Positions 22,716 to 34,300 of a stretch of DNA of 64,000 bases are shown here, piece by piece. The translations under genes were made by a program, and so were the position numbers. Position 1 is the first letter of the stretch, and the number at the start of each line of letters is the position of its first letter. Under the pieces are notes generated by a model, which saw nothing but the letters and a program-made list of their open reading frames with translations, was not told the origin of the DNA and searched no databases. This stretch comes from Neoscytalidium dimidiatum (lineage: Eukaryota > Ascomycota > Dothideomycetes > Botryosphaeriales > Botryosphaeriaceae), in assembly GCA_037367355.1 (NCBI GenBank), contig CM074696.1, forward strand, positions 3,782,001 to 3,846,000, in the 5' to 3' direction.

Positions 22716-24663
22716 TGATAAACTCGCGAGATGCGCGCTGGACTGGCCGCGTACTCAGCTCCGGTCTGCGGGTGATCAGTCACCCTAGCCAATGTCGTCT
22801 TCGGCGAGAGCGGACCGAGACGGGATCCGCAGTCGATCTGGGCAACAGGTCCGAGCAAGTGCGTGAAGCTCGTGTGGGCTTGCAAGCTTGAGCGCAGCGC
22901 GCGGTGGGAGCGATCCTGAGGGCGGCGTCTTCTGGCGGGAGTTGGCAGCGGACGAGCGAGGCGGCAGTGAATGGGAAAAGTGACGGGAGAGGTTTAATCG
23001 GACCGCAGGGCTCTCTGGCAGTTGGGCTAATGGCGTACGGACGCAAATGAAGGAGTGGGCCGGCGCCACAATGTCAGTGGGGTAGTAGTGCAGGCAGCTC
23101 GCAGGCGCAATTGGGTGGAAGTGGGTGGAGGGCGGGCGGAGACTAGGGCGCGGTTGCGGGAGACTAGAGGCAAAAGATAGGCATGCAGCTGGAGTCTGGC
23201 AGGCAGCTGCTTAAAATAGGCATCGAATCGAGAGGGATGCAGTTCGGGGAGGGCGGGGGTTAATAGGGACGCTGTTGGTGGTGGTACACGCGGCGGCGGG
23301 CTGGGTGGGCAACGTCTTTGGAAAGCTAAAGGCTATTATAACGGGGCCCTGGCAGCCTCGTGATAGGGCTTCAGGCTTCATCTGGTTCCTGGCGACGGAG
23401 GAGCGAGCGTCCTGGCGGCGATGCGATGCGGCGGCGGGGACGGAAAGTGGGCTCGCGCTGTGCCGGTTGCGGCTGTGATAAGCAGAGCCATATCTCGCGG
23501 GCAGGCCTTGGACGCGCCGCTCACTCGGGAAGGACGCAGGTGGCAGGGCAGGACGATGGAGTGAGGTTGCTGGCGGGCGGATGGCGCCCCGTGCCCGTTG
23601 CGCGGTGCCTGTGCCTCTCTGCGTGTGGTCGAGTCGCCGCGCGCCGCGCTAGGCTGGAGGCGCTGAGGAGCGGCCGCTGCGGTGCGGTGCGGTGCAGTGC
23701 AGAGGGGGGCATGCCACATGCCACATGCCAGGCCCCTGCCGGCCATGAGGTCAAGGGCAGGGCAGGACAAGGGCCAGGCAAGGCCGGGCCAGGCAGCGCA
23801 GCGCAGGGCAGCGCAGTGACGGCACACGGCTGCTGCCACTCTCCACCTGTGTGCACCCACGACGACCCACGACTCCCTGCCCGCGCTGGCAACGGCGCCC
23901 ACCAGCTCCACGGCGGGAATCTCCGCCGTGCAGTCCCCGCCAGGCCATTTCCATACAAACGGACCTCACACCTTGCGGCCGAACTGCACCGCACGACTCG
24001 GGCTGCCTTGGCGCGACCCCCTCCGCGCGCGCTGCTTGGCGTCCGGTGCCTGCGCTGACCACCAGCGCGCAGCCGCCCTGACGCCGCCCGCCAGCCAGAG
24101 CTGTGCTGCGCGCCGCCGCCGCCAGCTAGGCAGGGTCCTTGGGCTCTCCGCGTTCCCCACGTTGCGAGCGCAGCTGCACGACGCCCTGATTCGCCGCGCC
24201 CTCAACGATCACCTCGATCGCCAACTCTATCCGCAAAGCTTAGCGTGTTCCGCCGCCGTGGTTCCCGCCCAAGGCCCAAGGCCCAATGGCCCTGGCTCCC
24301 TCCCCGAGAGGCTACAGGCCACCGGCCACCGGCTTGCGACAGGCGGGGCGCGTGCCTGCGGCTGGCTGAGCTCCGCGGTGTGCGCCTGTGTCTGCAGCGC
24401 CAATGCCAATGCCTCACGCCATAGGGACCAGCGGCTGTCGGCTGCCTTCCCGGCCCACGGATTGGGGCAACCCTGGAGTCCGCTGCGCTGGGGGCGCCAC
24501 GCGCCGTTTGCAATATTGTCGCCAGCCGCCTGGCGCAATTTGCCCAATTTGATGAGTTCATGCGTCGTACGTGCGAAAGCCCGCCGCGCCCTGCACCACC
24601 ACCAAAAAACCCGCCCAGCATTGCGTAGCTCTCCGTATGTACGTACCTGCTGCTGTACCAGCC

Positions 24664-24720
24664 CTGCCATGCGCCTGTGCCTGCGCCTGCGCCTGCGCCT
24701 GCGCCTGCGCCTGTGCCTGT
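24664..24720. repeat. Hexanucleotide tandem array (GCCTGC)n
   Basis: About nine imperfect copies of the hexamer gcctgc/gcctgt in a C-rich stretch. A shorter cctgcctgcctgcc run follows at about 24729-24742. Confidence 0.8.
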
Positions 24721-27700
24721 CTCCCCGCCCTGCCTGCCTGCCTGCCGTCGCCGCCGCCGGTGCGACCTGCAGCTGTTCGCGCGCCTCGCTCATCTCTCAT
24801 CTTGCTCCCCTCGTGCGGGCGTCTCTGCGACGACATGGCCAGTCCTGCGACGAGCGCAATATCGCACATCCCACCGCACGTTTTCCGCGCTGCGATTCCG
24901 CGTGCTTACCAAGTCTCGGGTCGTTCCTTCTTGCCTGCGCAGAATACGACGTGCACATCGTCGACTTGGCCTTCGCTCCCTGCTTTTGCCGCGCCAAAAG
25001 CCATGTAACGGGCCGACAACGTTTCGACCTATAGTAATTAGCGTCCCGGGGCCAATATATGCGTTAATCTTTTTTCCTCGCAACGTTCCACTCATCAGAT
25101 GCGGAGAAGCTTGCGCAGAGCAGCAAAAGATAGGCAGGGCACAGTCCACCGCGGACGGCTTCCTCCGGCGGCGGCAGCGGTGCTGAGCATTGTTGAGCGC
25201 TGCCAAAAATACACGGGCTGATTGGAGAAGCACTTCAGGCGGCCTGACAAAAAGTCTGAAATCTTGTTCCTCCGTGGGAGCTCCGCGGGAGGCTGATCTT
25301 GAGCTCTGTGGCCGGCATACCGTCGGCTCGTGCGTGAGGTGTGGGAACGGGGGGGCGGGCTGTGGTGATTGAGTCGCGCGAGGTCGAGAGGTCGAGGGCA
25401 GAGGCACAACGACTCAGCGCGGCAGGTCTTGGCAGTGAGCTAACAGCAGAGCGGCCCTCGCGCGCCTCAGCTCCAGGGCTCCTCAGCGCAGCAGCAGCAA
25501 GTCACCCTCCTCCACTCTGCCCCTCCACTTGCCGGTGAAGATCGCCATTGGACCCAAAACGCCCGCGCATTAAAATCTCTCCATCAATCAAAGGCCGGTC
25601 AACAGAAACATCGACTGAGTCGCGCGCCTGGCAAGTCGTCATTGTCCGATCGCGAAACGGACCGCAGCCTGCGGCTATGCGCGACTGCAGGGTGCCCACG
25701 CCGTCCACGCGGACGGGGCGGGCGGTTTCATGGGGGGGTGGTGGTAGCGGGCCTCTGTTCGCGTGGGAACTGTCGCCGCCCGGCGGCCTCTGCAGACGTC
25801 TGTCGCACAGCTGCTGGGCCCGCTGCTGGCCCTGTGAAGCTTGATCACCTCAAAGCAGCCGCTGCCGAAAATAACTAGTCTGTACCAAGCCCTGCTACAG
25901 CCTGCCTTGTCCATACCCACCGCGCCGGAACGCCTGCTCTCTGCCATGCGACGCGTCGTCATTGTCACATGGAGGCAGGAGCTGTGTGTGTGCTACATCG
26001 CTTGTTCTTTGGGCCGCCGCCGTGGCCGTGGCTTTGGCCGTGTCCTCCAAGGGTCGATTTGCGCGAGTGCGCCTTGCCGGCCGCAGCGCGTCCCTCGAAT
26101 CCTTCGGCGCTCTAGGGCGCCGGCCTAGAAAAAAAAAATAAAATCAATAGGGCAAAGCCCAATAACCAGGCCCACGGCGCACCATCGATGTGACAGCTTC
26201 CTCACTATCGCCGGGCGGAAGCAAGAAATACCCCGAGCAAGCGGCCGTTCGCGCCGCAGCGGCGAATCCAAGCTGGCGCAGCGCCGCACCTGCAATATGG
26301 GCATTTCCGTATACGGCGCCCACTCTGCTCACTCTAGCTTATTGAATGATGACGAGAGCAGCCCGGCTCGGCACGTCGCCCTTCTGTACGCGCGTGGCCG
26401 GTGTCGTACGACATCAAACGTTTTTCTGATGGTGCTTATGGCCATCCTTGGGGAGCTTGGTCATTGGCGGGGGTGGCGGCGCGATTGGTCGCGAAGCCGG
26501 CATCCGCCCGCAGGATCCGCTACGCTACAGTGGCCCTCCCTTCCTCCCTCCCTCCCGTCTGACGGGCAGACGGGCAGCTGCGAGCGAGGGAGGATGCGCC
26601 TTCCGATAGGCCTGGGGCGCGCGGGCTGAGTCAAACAAGTCGACCCCGACGCCCCGAGCTGGTACCAAGACGGGCAGCCCCCCGGTCGTCGAAACCCATC
26701 CACCCACGCCCACCGATCTCATGGGTCTCCTCTTGTAAGATCATTGCCGCTCGCAGAATGACACACAGATTTAGAATCAGATCGAAAGGCTGCGCTGTGA
26801 CCAGCTCCACATTAGCGCGTGACGAAAGCCAAAAAGTGCCGGCATGGCGTAGCTGAGAGGAGAAAAGCATGCAGCATGTCGCATGAACGCACACAACCAG
26901 CCCGACGGGTTCAGCCGTGAGCAAAAAGCCAGCGCGGCCAGAAGAGAGCAGCCAACGAGATCAACTCCAAACCAGCAGACGACGCATTCGGGCAAGAGAT
27001 CAGCGCGCTGGCAAAACGCTGCTGCGAGCGTATTCGTACGTACCTGCCTAAGCGAGCCTGCCACAAGCCAAAATAACCTCTCCTCCGTCGTTGGAGAAAG
27101 AGTACGCAACCCCCCTCTCAGCGCAAGGCAGCTTCCGTGCCCTTTCTCTCCTCCCGTCCGCCCATCCCGCCGGCCGCCGCGCCGTTTCGATGCCAATCCT
27201 CAAGAGGATCAAACATCACGTCGGTCAAACCGGGCAAAAGCACCGGCAAATTGACCGTGCTTCTCCGGGCGCTACCATCTCGTACTTCTGCATTATTTCC
27301 TCATCGAGACTCGACGTGCAGTGCTTTCCCTTCCCGCGATGGCGTAAATTGCTACCATTCGCGCGCCCATCAGGTTCAATCTTAACGATCCCGTATTCCT
27401 CCTTCGCGCTAGCAAGAGGCAGAGCCCGCACTATAGTTAAGCAACCATCCCCACGCTACTTTTCATCGATTTTTGCCTATTGCAGCAGCTGCTGTATAAC
27501 AGTCGAAAGACACCTCAACGCCACATCTCCGAGACACGGAAAACCAGGGTATGGAACACCACGCCAAACCTAATGGCATTTCCGAACTTGGTTCTTTTCC
27601 CACCCTCCACGGCGCCCTTCCAACCCCCTTTCCTTAAGAAACGCTTGCTATAGAACAGGATGCAAGGAGGCAGGATTACACGCAATGCATGGGTCTTCCC

Positions 27701-28324
27701 AGCAGAATCAAGAAAAAAACCCGACGTTCCTGCGAACCGCGACCACATCTTTCGGCCTTAGCCGCCGAATCCGAGCCCATCCGAGAGGAAGAGGAGGGGA
27801 CCACTTTCTTCTTTTTTATATATTGTCTTGTTTCTATTATTTGACGCGACGATAGGGGCCTTGCGTTGCGTTTTCCACCCCGGAGCTTGTTGTCGTCCGC
27901 AGACGCTATACGGTAGGCATTTCCGTTAGGGCTGGCCGTCGGAGTGGGAAACCCCGTGTGCCTGACTCCATTCTCCCCCCAGTTGCGCTACTTCGTCGGG
28001 GCGGAGCGGCCGCCCCGCGACAACACGACCATCACCCTTGTTTGTTCGTCTCGCAATTAATCTAGTGGCGTGTAAGTGGTCCGCCATTGGAACTTTTTTT
28101 TTTTATTTATTTTGTCAGCAACGTTCGGGCTCGGAGCATCGAGATCCGAGTGACGACGGCCTGTTCGGCTTTTGTTGGAGAAAGGAAGGAGGGGATCTAC
28201 GGTTACTCGGCTCGGGGGGGTGTCGTTACGCGTTTCGATGGTCGGGAAAAGGGCAGGGTTGCGCCGGCCATCGAACATCGTTGCCTCTCGTTTGCAACGG
28301 GCGTCGCGCCGGACCCAAGGCGGT

Positions 28325-28343
28325 CGCGCGCGCGCGCGCGCGC
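28325..28343. repeat. CG dinucleotide run
   Basis: A run of about nine consecutive CG dinucleotides followed by cacgca. Such a run can adopt Z-DNA and is uncommon in fungal intergenic DNA. Confidence 0.8.
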
Positions 28344-29442
28344 ACGCAGACCGGAACCGGGTTCAGAGTTCAGAGCTGCCCGTGTCGAGAGGCCGGTCGG
28401 ACGCGGGAAGCCGCACATAGGAGATTGCGAGCCTCTTTCCCTGCTGAGTGGGGATGCTTGCTCTAGCGGGACGCCGGCTGCGTCATTGTACGATGGGATG
28501 CGAGCGTGTACGATTGCCCATCAACGTCGGCCCTGTGCGTAAGCGGATTTGCAGAGCTCTCAGCGACAATTCGATTGCGCCGTGCGATTCGTGGGAAATC
28601 GAGGAAAACCCGAGTGATCGGGGGCGTGCTAATAGTCGCAGTAAATGCGCGTGGTCAATAAACTCCCGATGCCTGCGTATGTACGTATGCTGCTGTAGTA
28701 CATTGCGAACCGGCTGTTGGTGTATGTGTGCCTGTACGCGCGTATACCATTCCAAGGCGTTGGGTTTTGCAGGGTGCCGAAATGAGGCCCACCACGTGGG
28801 TTCCAAATTGGTTTGTTGCTAGTGTACGGACACGCGAAACCTCTCGTCCGTGAGGGGGGAAAAATGCGAGGCGCTTCGTGAGAAAGGCTGTTGAATTCTT
28901 GACACGCAGCGTCGAAGCGGTCGGGGGAGAGCAAACTACCTGTCACTAAGCGCTGCGCTGAGCGATCATGAGCAACTATGAATCATAGCTTGGCGCGCTA
29001 GCCTGGAAAGGCAATACCGGAACCGAGGAGCTCTGCGCCCGTCATCCTGAACCATCCTGAACGATCATGGAGAGAAATGGATCAGAAAACACCATTCTGA
29101 CAAGTATCCAGCGTTTGTCAGAGGGCTGGATAGAAGATGGGACGCTGGATGAATTAAATAGCAGAACAGGCAAACGTAGACAGAGCAATTGACTCATCGA
29201 GAATACCAAGGCAGTCCGACGCGTGAGCGCACAGCAGTGAACAAATGTCAAGGCACGTCGAGCAACCCAAGATCAAGCAGCTGAAAGCATCCATGACGAA
29301 AACATTTGCCGATCAAGAAAATTCATGTTGACCTAACCGACATCGCCCGAGCATGCACAATTCCTTTGCCGAGCTCCAATCCCACAACAGCACTCGAGAG
29401 CACATGCTAACGAAGATAGTGAAAGGGAATCTAGTAGGGCCG

Positions 29443-30321
29443 CTACTTCCGATCCGCCATCAACTTCCGTAAGATCTCCAACTCCGCATCCCTCCGCGCC
29501 AACTGCAGCTTCAGCTCGTCCCTCTCCTTTGACACGTCCTCCACCTCCTTCTCCAGCTCCGCGATCCGGTCGACCTTCTTCTGCCGATACTTGGCGGCCG
29601 CAAGATTGTTGCGGCGCCGCTTATCGACGAGTGCTTCATCAGCTGGTTCGCTCTCACCAGCCGCACGTTTGCGTTTGGCGCCAGCAGAGGACGAAGATGA
29701 AGAAGCAGAAGAGGACGGACCGGAGGCGTCGTTGGAGAAGGTCGATTCGACGGTGGAGTAAGGAGAGGGGCGAGAAGATGGGGCCTTGCTGGAAGAGTCG
29801 TTGGATGAAGGGAAAAGGATGGAGTCTAGTGCACGTTAGCAGTTTGAAGGCGGAAGTGTAGATGCAGGGATTGCTTACCAGGAGCGAGGGGATTCAAAGT
29901 AGCAGCGAGGAAAGATTCGTTGTACATAGCCGTATGCGCGAAAATGTTGTCAGGCGAGTTATCCGAAGAACTGGGGGGTACAGAGCTGGAGCCATCAAGC
30001 GCGAGCCAGATGTCAGGAGATTCGGTGGGAGGAAAGTCGTTGAAAATGTCGAGGGCGGCTGACGCGTCCAGAGCCCCGTTCGTTAAGTAGTCAGAAATCG
30101 AGTCAGGAGGCGGTGGGTGATATAGTTCGGTGAAGGATGCGAGAAGATCCGGTGAAGGGAGGTTTCCGAGAGCGAAGTCAAAAGCAGTGCCGGCGATATC
30201 CGTGGCGAGACAGTTGTGGTTCTCGAGATCAGAGAACCCACAAGGGTTAAGTTGGAGAGTCTGTTGAGGCCAGCTGGCTCGGTATAAAGTACACGGTAGA
30301 GAGCCTGAACGACATTGGCAT
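29443..30321 (-). CDS. CPC1/GCN4-type bZIP transcription factor
   Basis: The 3' part is certain: exon 29825-29443 encodes the bZIP (DKRRRNNLAAAKYRQKKVDR, then a leucine zipper) and ends ADRK-stop. It is joined by a 53-bp intron (CTAAC branch point) to exon 30221-29879, which carries an acidic, Asp/Phe/Leu-rich activation region (TAFDFALGNLPSPDLLASF). That exon has no in-frame ATG before codon 29925. The best model adds exon 30321-30295 (ATG CCA ATG...) through a 73-bp intron with a weak GTGTAC donor and GAG acceptor, giving 250 residues. Otherwise this ATG opens a 24-codon upstream ORF (30321-30247) and the main frame starts elsewhere, for example at the ACG in GCCACGG. CPC1/GCN4 factors activate amino-acid biosynthesis genes, are controlled by upstream ORFs and bind TGACTCA; such a site lies upstream at 30717. 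Confidence 0.85.
30247..30321 (-). promoter_or_regulatory. Candidate upstream ORF (24 codons) before the bZIP main frame
   Basis: ATGCCAATG begins a short frame with two in-frame start codons that ends in TAA at 30247-30249. It overlaps the N-terminal part of the long bZIP frame in another phase. CPC1, CPCA and GCN4 genes are known to be translationally controlled by upstream ORFs. It conflicts with the spliced model in which the same ATG is the protein start. Confidence 0.4.
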
Positions 30322-30494
30322 TGATTGCAGTCGGTGTCGCTTTCAGAAGATTGCACGAAGAAGGGGCCTCCCCAATTCGAGGCCCGACGGGGGAAAGGAG
30401 GTTGAAGAAGAAAGTGGCTACAGGTTGAAGTTCAACCTGTGAGGTGTGGTTGAAGAGGAGTGGAGATATGAAGAGGTGAGAGTGCGGAGGAAGG

Positions 30495-30501
30495 CTTTAT
30501 A
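30495..30501 (-). promoter_or_regulatory. TATA box of the bZIP gene
   Basis: Reads TATAAAG on the minus strand, about 175 bp upstream of the first usable ATG (30321). A transcription start near 30470 would place the palindrome at 30420-30440 in the mRNA leader. Confidence 0.45.
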
Positions 30502-30716
30502 TTAGTGGGATGCGGGCGGTGATGCGGTCTCCGCTTAGGGCAACGGGTTGCCTAGTGTGGCTTGGCGCACATTCTCACGCCTCAAGCCACCCGTAGTGCT
30601 TATTGGCCTACCAGATGAAGGCAGTGCAGTTGCACAAGGTGGGGTTTTCATCAGGGGTTGTCTTCCTTTCTGTGCATCTACTTCGGCCGCAGAGAAAGGC
30701 TGAGTTCTTATGGCGG

Positions 30717-30723
30717 TGAGTCA
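30717..30723. promoter_or_regulatory. Gcn4/CPC1-type site (TGAGTCA)
   Basis: TGAGTCA, followed by T, is the reverse complement of the ATGACTCA element recognised by Gcn4, CPC1 and CpcA. It lies about 215 bp upstream of the bZIP TATA box, suggesting autoregulation as known for cpcA/cpc-1 genes. Binding is inferred from motif and position only. Confidence 0.5.
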
Positions 30724-31303
30724 TCGCTGTTTTCGTTTCACCACAACCATCTAGAAGCCCTACACATGCGTAGTGGGAATTCAGCGCCTGCAGGTAAAGT
30801 GGAACGACGACCGCGCCATTTCTACATGAAATATTCACGAGCTCGTACCTGTGGTGGTGCACATCTCGTATTCTTTTTGCTTTTGAGCATCACCGACGCA
30901 ACCAGCCGACCATGTCTCGCATCCGACTGTCCTTATCCATCCCATAATCGGTATAAGCCTACAAAACACACACCATTTACCATAGAACTCCCTGCTCGCA
31001 ATGCAAAGTTTTTGTCCCTCCGTCTTGTTTCTCTCCAGAAGATCGAGTCGTATTCCCACCCCCTTCATCCCCTTCCACTAATCCTTACTTTATCAACACC
31101 TGAAGAGGTTGGTAGAAAAAGAAAAGAAAAAGTAGAAAGAAAGAAAAAGACCATCCTTCGTCCCGTCAACCGCATCGCAGCTTACCAGCCAAAAGCCGCT
31201 GCTCGCCGACAAAAACAAGAAAATGCTAGACTTTACAAGCCTCCTCTAAACCCATGTCCAACCCATGCTCACTGTCATCAGCGTTTTGAAAGACCAGTTT
31301 CAA

Positions 31304-34300
31304 TCAGCCGGTAAAGCGGAATCTGGTCGCCTCGAGACGACCCAAGCCCTCGCGCGGGGCGACGTTACGGCGGCGGTACGAATTGGTGAAGTCTTGGAGT
31401 AGAGTGCGAATCTTGCGGACTTCATTTGACTGGATGCGCCTGCAAGTTCCGTCAGAAGCTCTGTACGTAAATTTTTCTGGAATGAGAAGATAGTACTGAT
31501 TGATATTGTTCATCAGCCGCTCCGCCTCCTGTGGGCTGATAGACCCAGGCGGTAGCATGCTGACAGTAGTCTTGACCCACTGAGCCACGTCTGCCGGCAT
31601 CAGATTAAACATTTCCAGCAACACTCCAGACGCGTCGGGGAAGCAGTCACGAGGGAACGTGTACATCATTCCAGTCATGATGCGCTGCGTTAGTTGTTCT
31701 CCTTGCGCTGCCACCAATTGCTTGACCGCAGCTTGAATCTCCGGAGGATTCGTACGGGGTTCATCACCCCAATCGGACGATGGAGGATTATCGGTGCCAT
31801 AAGCAAGGAAGTCGCGCAAGAAGTGAAGAGTGGCGATGAGAGGTTCCTCCTTCAGAAGGGTGAGTGCGGTTGTGGCGGCGGAGATGATCGACGGCATAAG
31901 CGGCGAGGTCACGGACTGGTCGGGGAAGAAGAGGAGAACATCCACCGAGAGCCGGAAAAAATCTTCTATGACTGAAAGACAATTAGTATTTCCAGTTAGA
32001 GGCAAAATGTGATACTTACCGTCGGGGAGCTGCTCCGGAGGCAGATCGCTCAGGGCTCTGAGGAAAGTAGTCGCTTGTGCGGAATAGAACTGGAAGACGG
32101 CAGCAAGGGTGTTTGAGTCGACGCCCTCGACACCAGGAGCAAATTCCCTAACGATAGAGTCCGTAGCCCAAAGGAAGCAACCTTGCCTCGAAGCTGTGAA
32201 TCCCGCTGCCAACTTCTCTGCCAACTGAGGCAATAAAGATGCCATGTGGGTGCGGTAAGACAGAACCATGTAGCGCCAGCAACGGCACACACGCTCTAGA
32301 ATTGGGGAGAAAGTAGTAAAGCCCTCGGCAAGGGTAGCGAATACGGGGAAGATCTCCTGGCAGTACCTGACGCATGGATGCGGCTGAGACGGGGGTACGT
32401 AGGGCTGAACCCATTGTATGAAGATGGTAATGATCTGCAACTTATCTATACTGAAGTTAGTATTATTCAAATCTACCGATTGACGGTGGACGTACCAGCA
32501 AGGGCGAGCTTAGCCTTGTCGTCAGTCGCATGCTGCGCCATTTCCATGATAGTCTTAAGCACGGGATCACAGTAAAGCTTGAGATAGTCGTAAACGACCT
32601 CCGGCGGTTGCTCCGCGAGAACTGATGCTACACCGTCCGTCAGTTCATCCTGGCTGCTTGCAGGCAGTCTGTCGAGCACGCTAGTGTAGAACTGCTGAAG
32701 CTGGGGAATATAATCCTTCAAAAGAGGAGCGCAGTCGTTGCAGAAGAATTTGAATGACAGAGCAGCGGCCCGGACAACCTCCCTCGACGGATGATTGAAT
32801 GCGGCCATGATATAGTCCAGCTGTGGCTGCAGAGTTTCCGGGTGTTGAGCGGTCCACAAGGTGTAACGTCCAAGAGCCATGACAGCCTGGAATCTGACCT
32901 TTTCCTGGTCCGGAATTTGGACAAGCAGAGGCATCAAGCGCGGGAGCATGATATTCTCATCTTGAGGAACCATACGTCCCATAGCCCTCATGGCAAAGAG
33001 CGGCGCTTCCAGCTTTTGCCATTCCGGAACGTGACCGGCAGATGCCTGCGGGCCGAACTTCGTCACCCATTGCTCAATGAGTGAGTAGCATTTTTGCAAG
33101 CACTCCGTTACTCCAATGACTTCGCAGCAATCCTTCAAGACATCACCCATCTGGTGCCTGAATTCTCGGAACTTCTCCTCCTGCTCACGATCGCCTTCGA
33201 ACAGATCCTTCTCGTCTCCAGACTCGGGCTTCGGATATTCCAGATGACCGATCATGATATCGACAAGCTTTGAGTAAACGTGGACGAACTCCAGTCTTGC
33301 CGACATGTACTTCTCCAAGGTCAGGTACTGTTTGAGCTCATACCAGAAGTTGAACGTATGGGAAATGGCGTCCCGCTCTGTGTCTCGCGCAGCAGCCTCG
33401 AGCACAGATTCCACCAGGCCATGGAATTGTTCGGGCAGTCTTGCAATAAGCACAACCCAAGCTTCACCAGCCTCTGCAAAAACGCGCGCAATCCCCTTGA
33501 ACACCTCGCTGTCCTCCTCTTCCGCGGCCTGTGCGATCTTGGGTCTTAAAGCCATGAGCTTGGGGTAAAGTGTTGAAATGACGTGCATGCACTCATCAAC
33601 GTCCCTAGTCTCTCGAATAATAGCGCAAATGCATTCCACGGCAGATTCGAATGGATCATCCTGGGAAAGACCGTTCAAGACCGTGTCCAGAAGAGAAGAG
33701 TTAATGATGTCGTTGATAGGTACCTCACGAGCCCACGATTGAATGCAGTCCATGAGCTGAGGGTTTTTGGACGCCGCATCTGTGCAAGTCAGCTCAATTT
33801 TTTTTTTTTTTGCAAGAGATAACTGGGTAGGGGACCTGCCGGAAGAGCGGGAATATTGGGAAAGCAAGCCTAGGACTTCTTGCGCATTGTCCTCCAGCAG
33901 CTCCTTTGTCCTTTCCTGCAGCTCATCTTCCTGTTGACGCATTATGGATTAGACTCTGGTCGTGATTCGAGAGATCGCCGTCGGGCGCTCGCAATGTGGT
34001 GGTTCGGCCGAACGTACAGTCAGATTGATCTTTCGTCCCTCGGTAACTTCTTCCGGCAAAACGCGTAGGAAGTCCAGGACGCAGGGAATGCTCTCGGGAT
34101 CGTTGCCAAGGGTTGACACCACCAGCGGCAGGACATCCTTCCACTCGGTCATCTGTATGGCCAGGTTCGCGAGGCAGACGCAAAGCTGCATCCGGATGGG
34201 CTTAGGGCCAGCGCGGAAGGCAGCCAAAACGTTGAGAAGGGTATTCCGCAGCGGCGACAGCGATTCGCGTGGTAGTTGGTGCAAGTCGTAGACAATCTAG

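Larger units (their letters stand above)
22716..29442. other. Gene-poor, low-complexity region (about 6.7 kb)
   Basis: Many overlapping open frames occur in 23.3-25.4 kb, but they are by-products of high GC, rich in Arg, Ala and Pro, and no domain is seen. The + strand is G-rich at about 23.1-23.8 kb and C-rich at about 23.8-25.0 kb. Local features are a hexamer array (24664-24720), short imperfect GGCAG/GCAGC arrays near 23690-23820 and a CG dinucleotide run (28325-28343). It may hold a long 5' leader of the Zn2Cys6 gene, a non-coding transcript or regulatory DNA; none is demonstrated. Confidence 0.5.
30322..31303. other. Promoter region of the bZIP gene and Mtr10 3' UTR
   Basis: Contains a TATAAAG box (30495-30501, minus strand), a 21-nt near-perfect palindrome (30420-30440), a TGAGTCA site (30717-30723) and short upstream ATG frames. 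The right part, pyrimidine-rich on the minus strand at 31080-31150, is probably the Mtr10 3' UTR. Confidence 0.5.

Noticed and set aside
23360..25407. Several long overlapping ORFs (up to 368 codons) in the GC-rich desert
   Set aside because: They overlap each other on both strands, have Arg/Ala/Pro/Cys-biased simple composition and no recognisable motif, so they are best explained by stop-poor GC-rich DNA.
30247..30321. Calling the 24-codon frame definitely an upstream ORF
   Set aside because: The same ATG is also the best candidate for the protein start through a 73-bp intron. Sequence alone cannot decide, so it is listed with low confidence.
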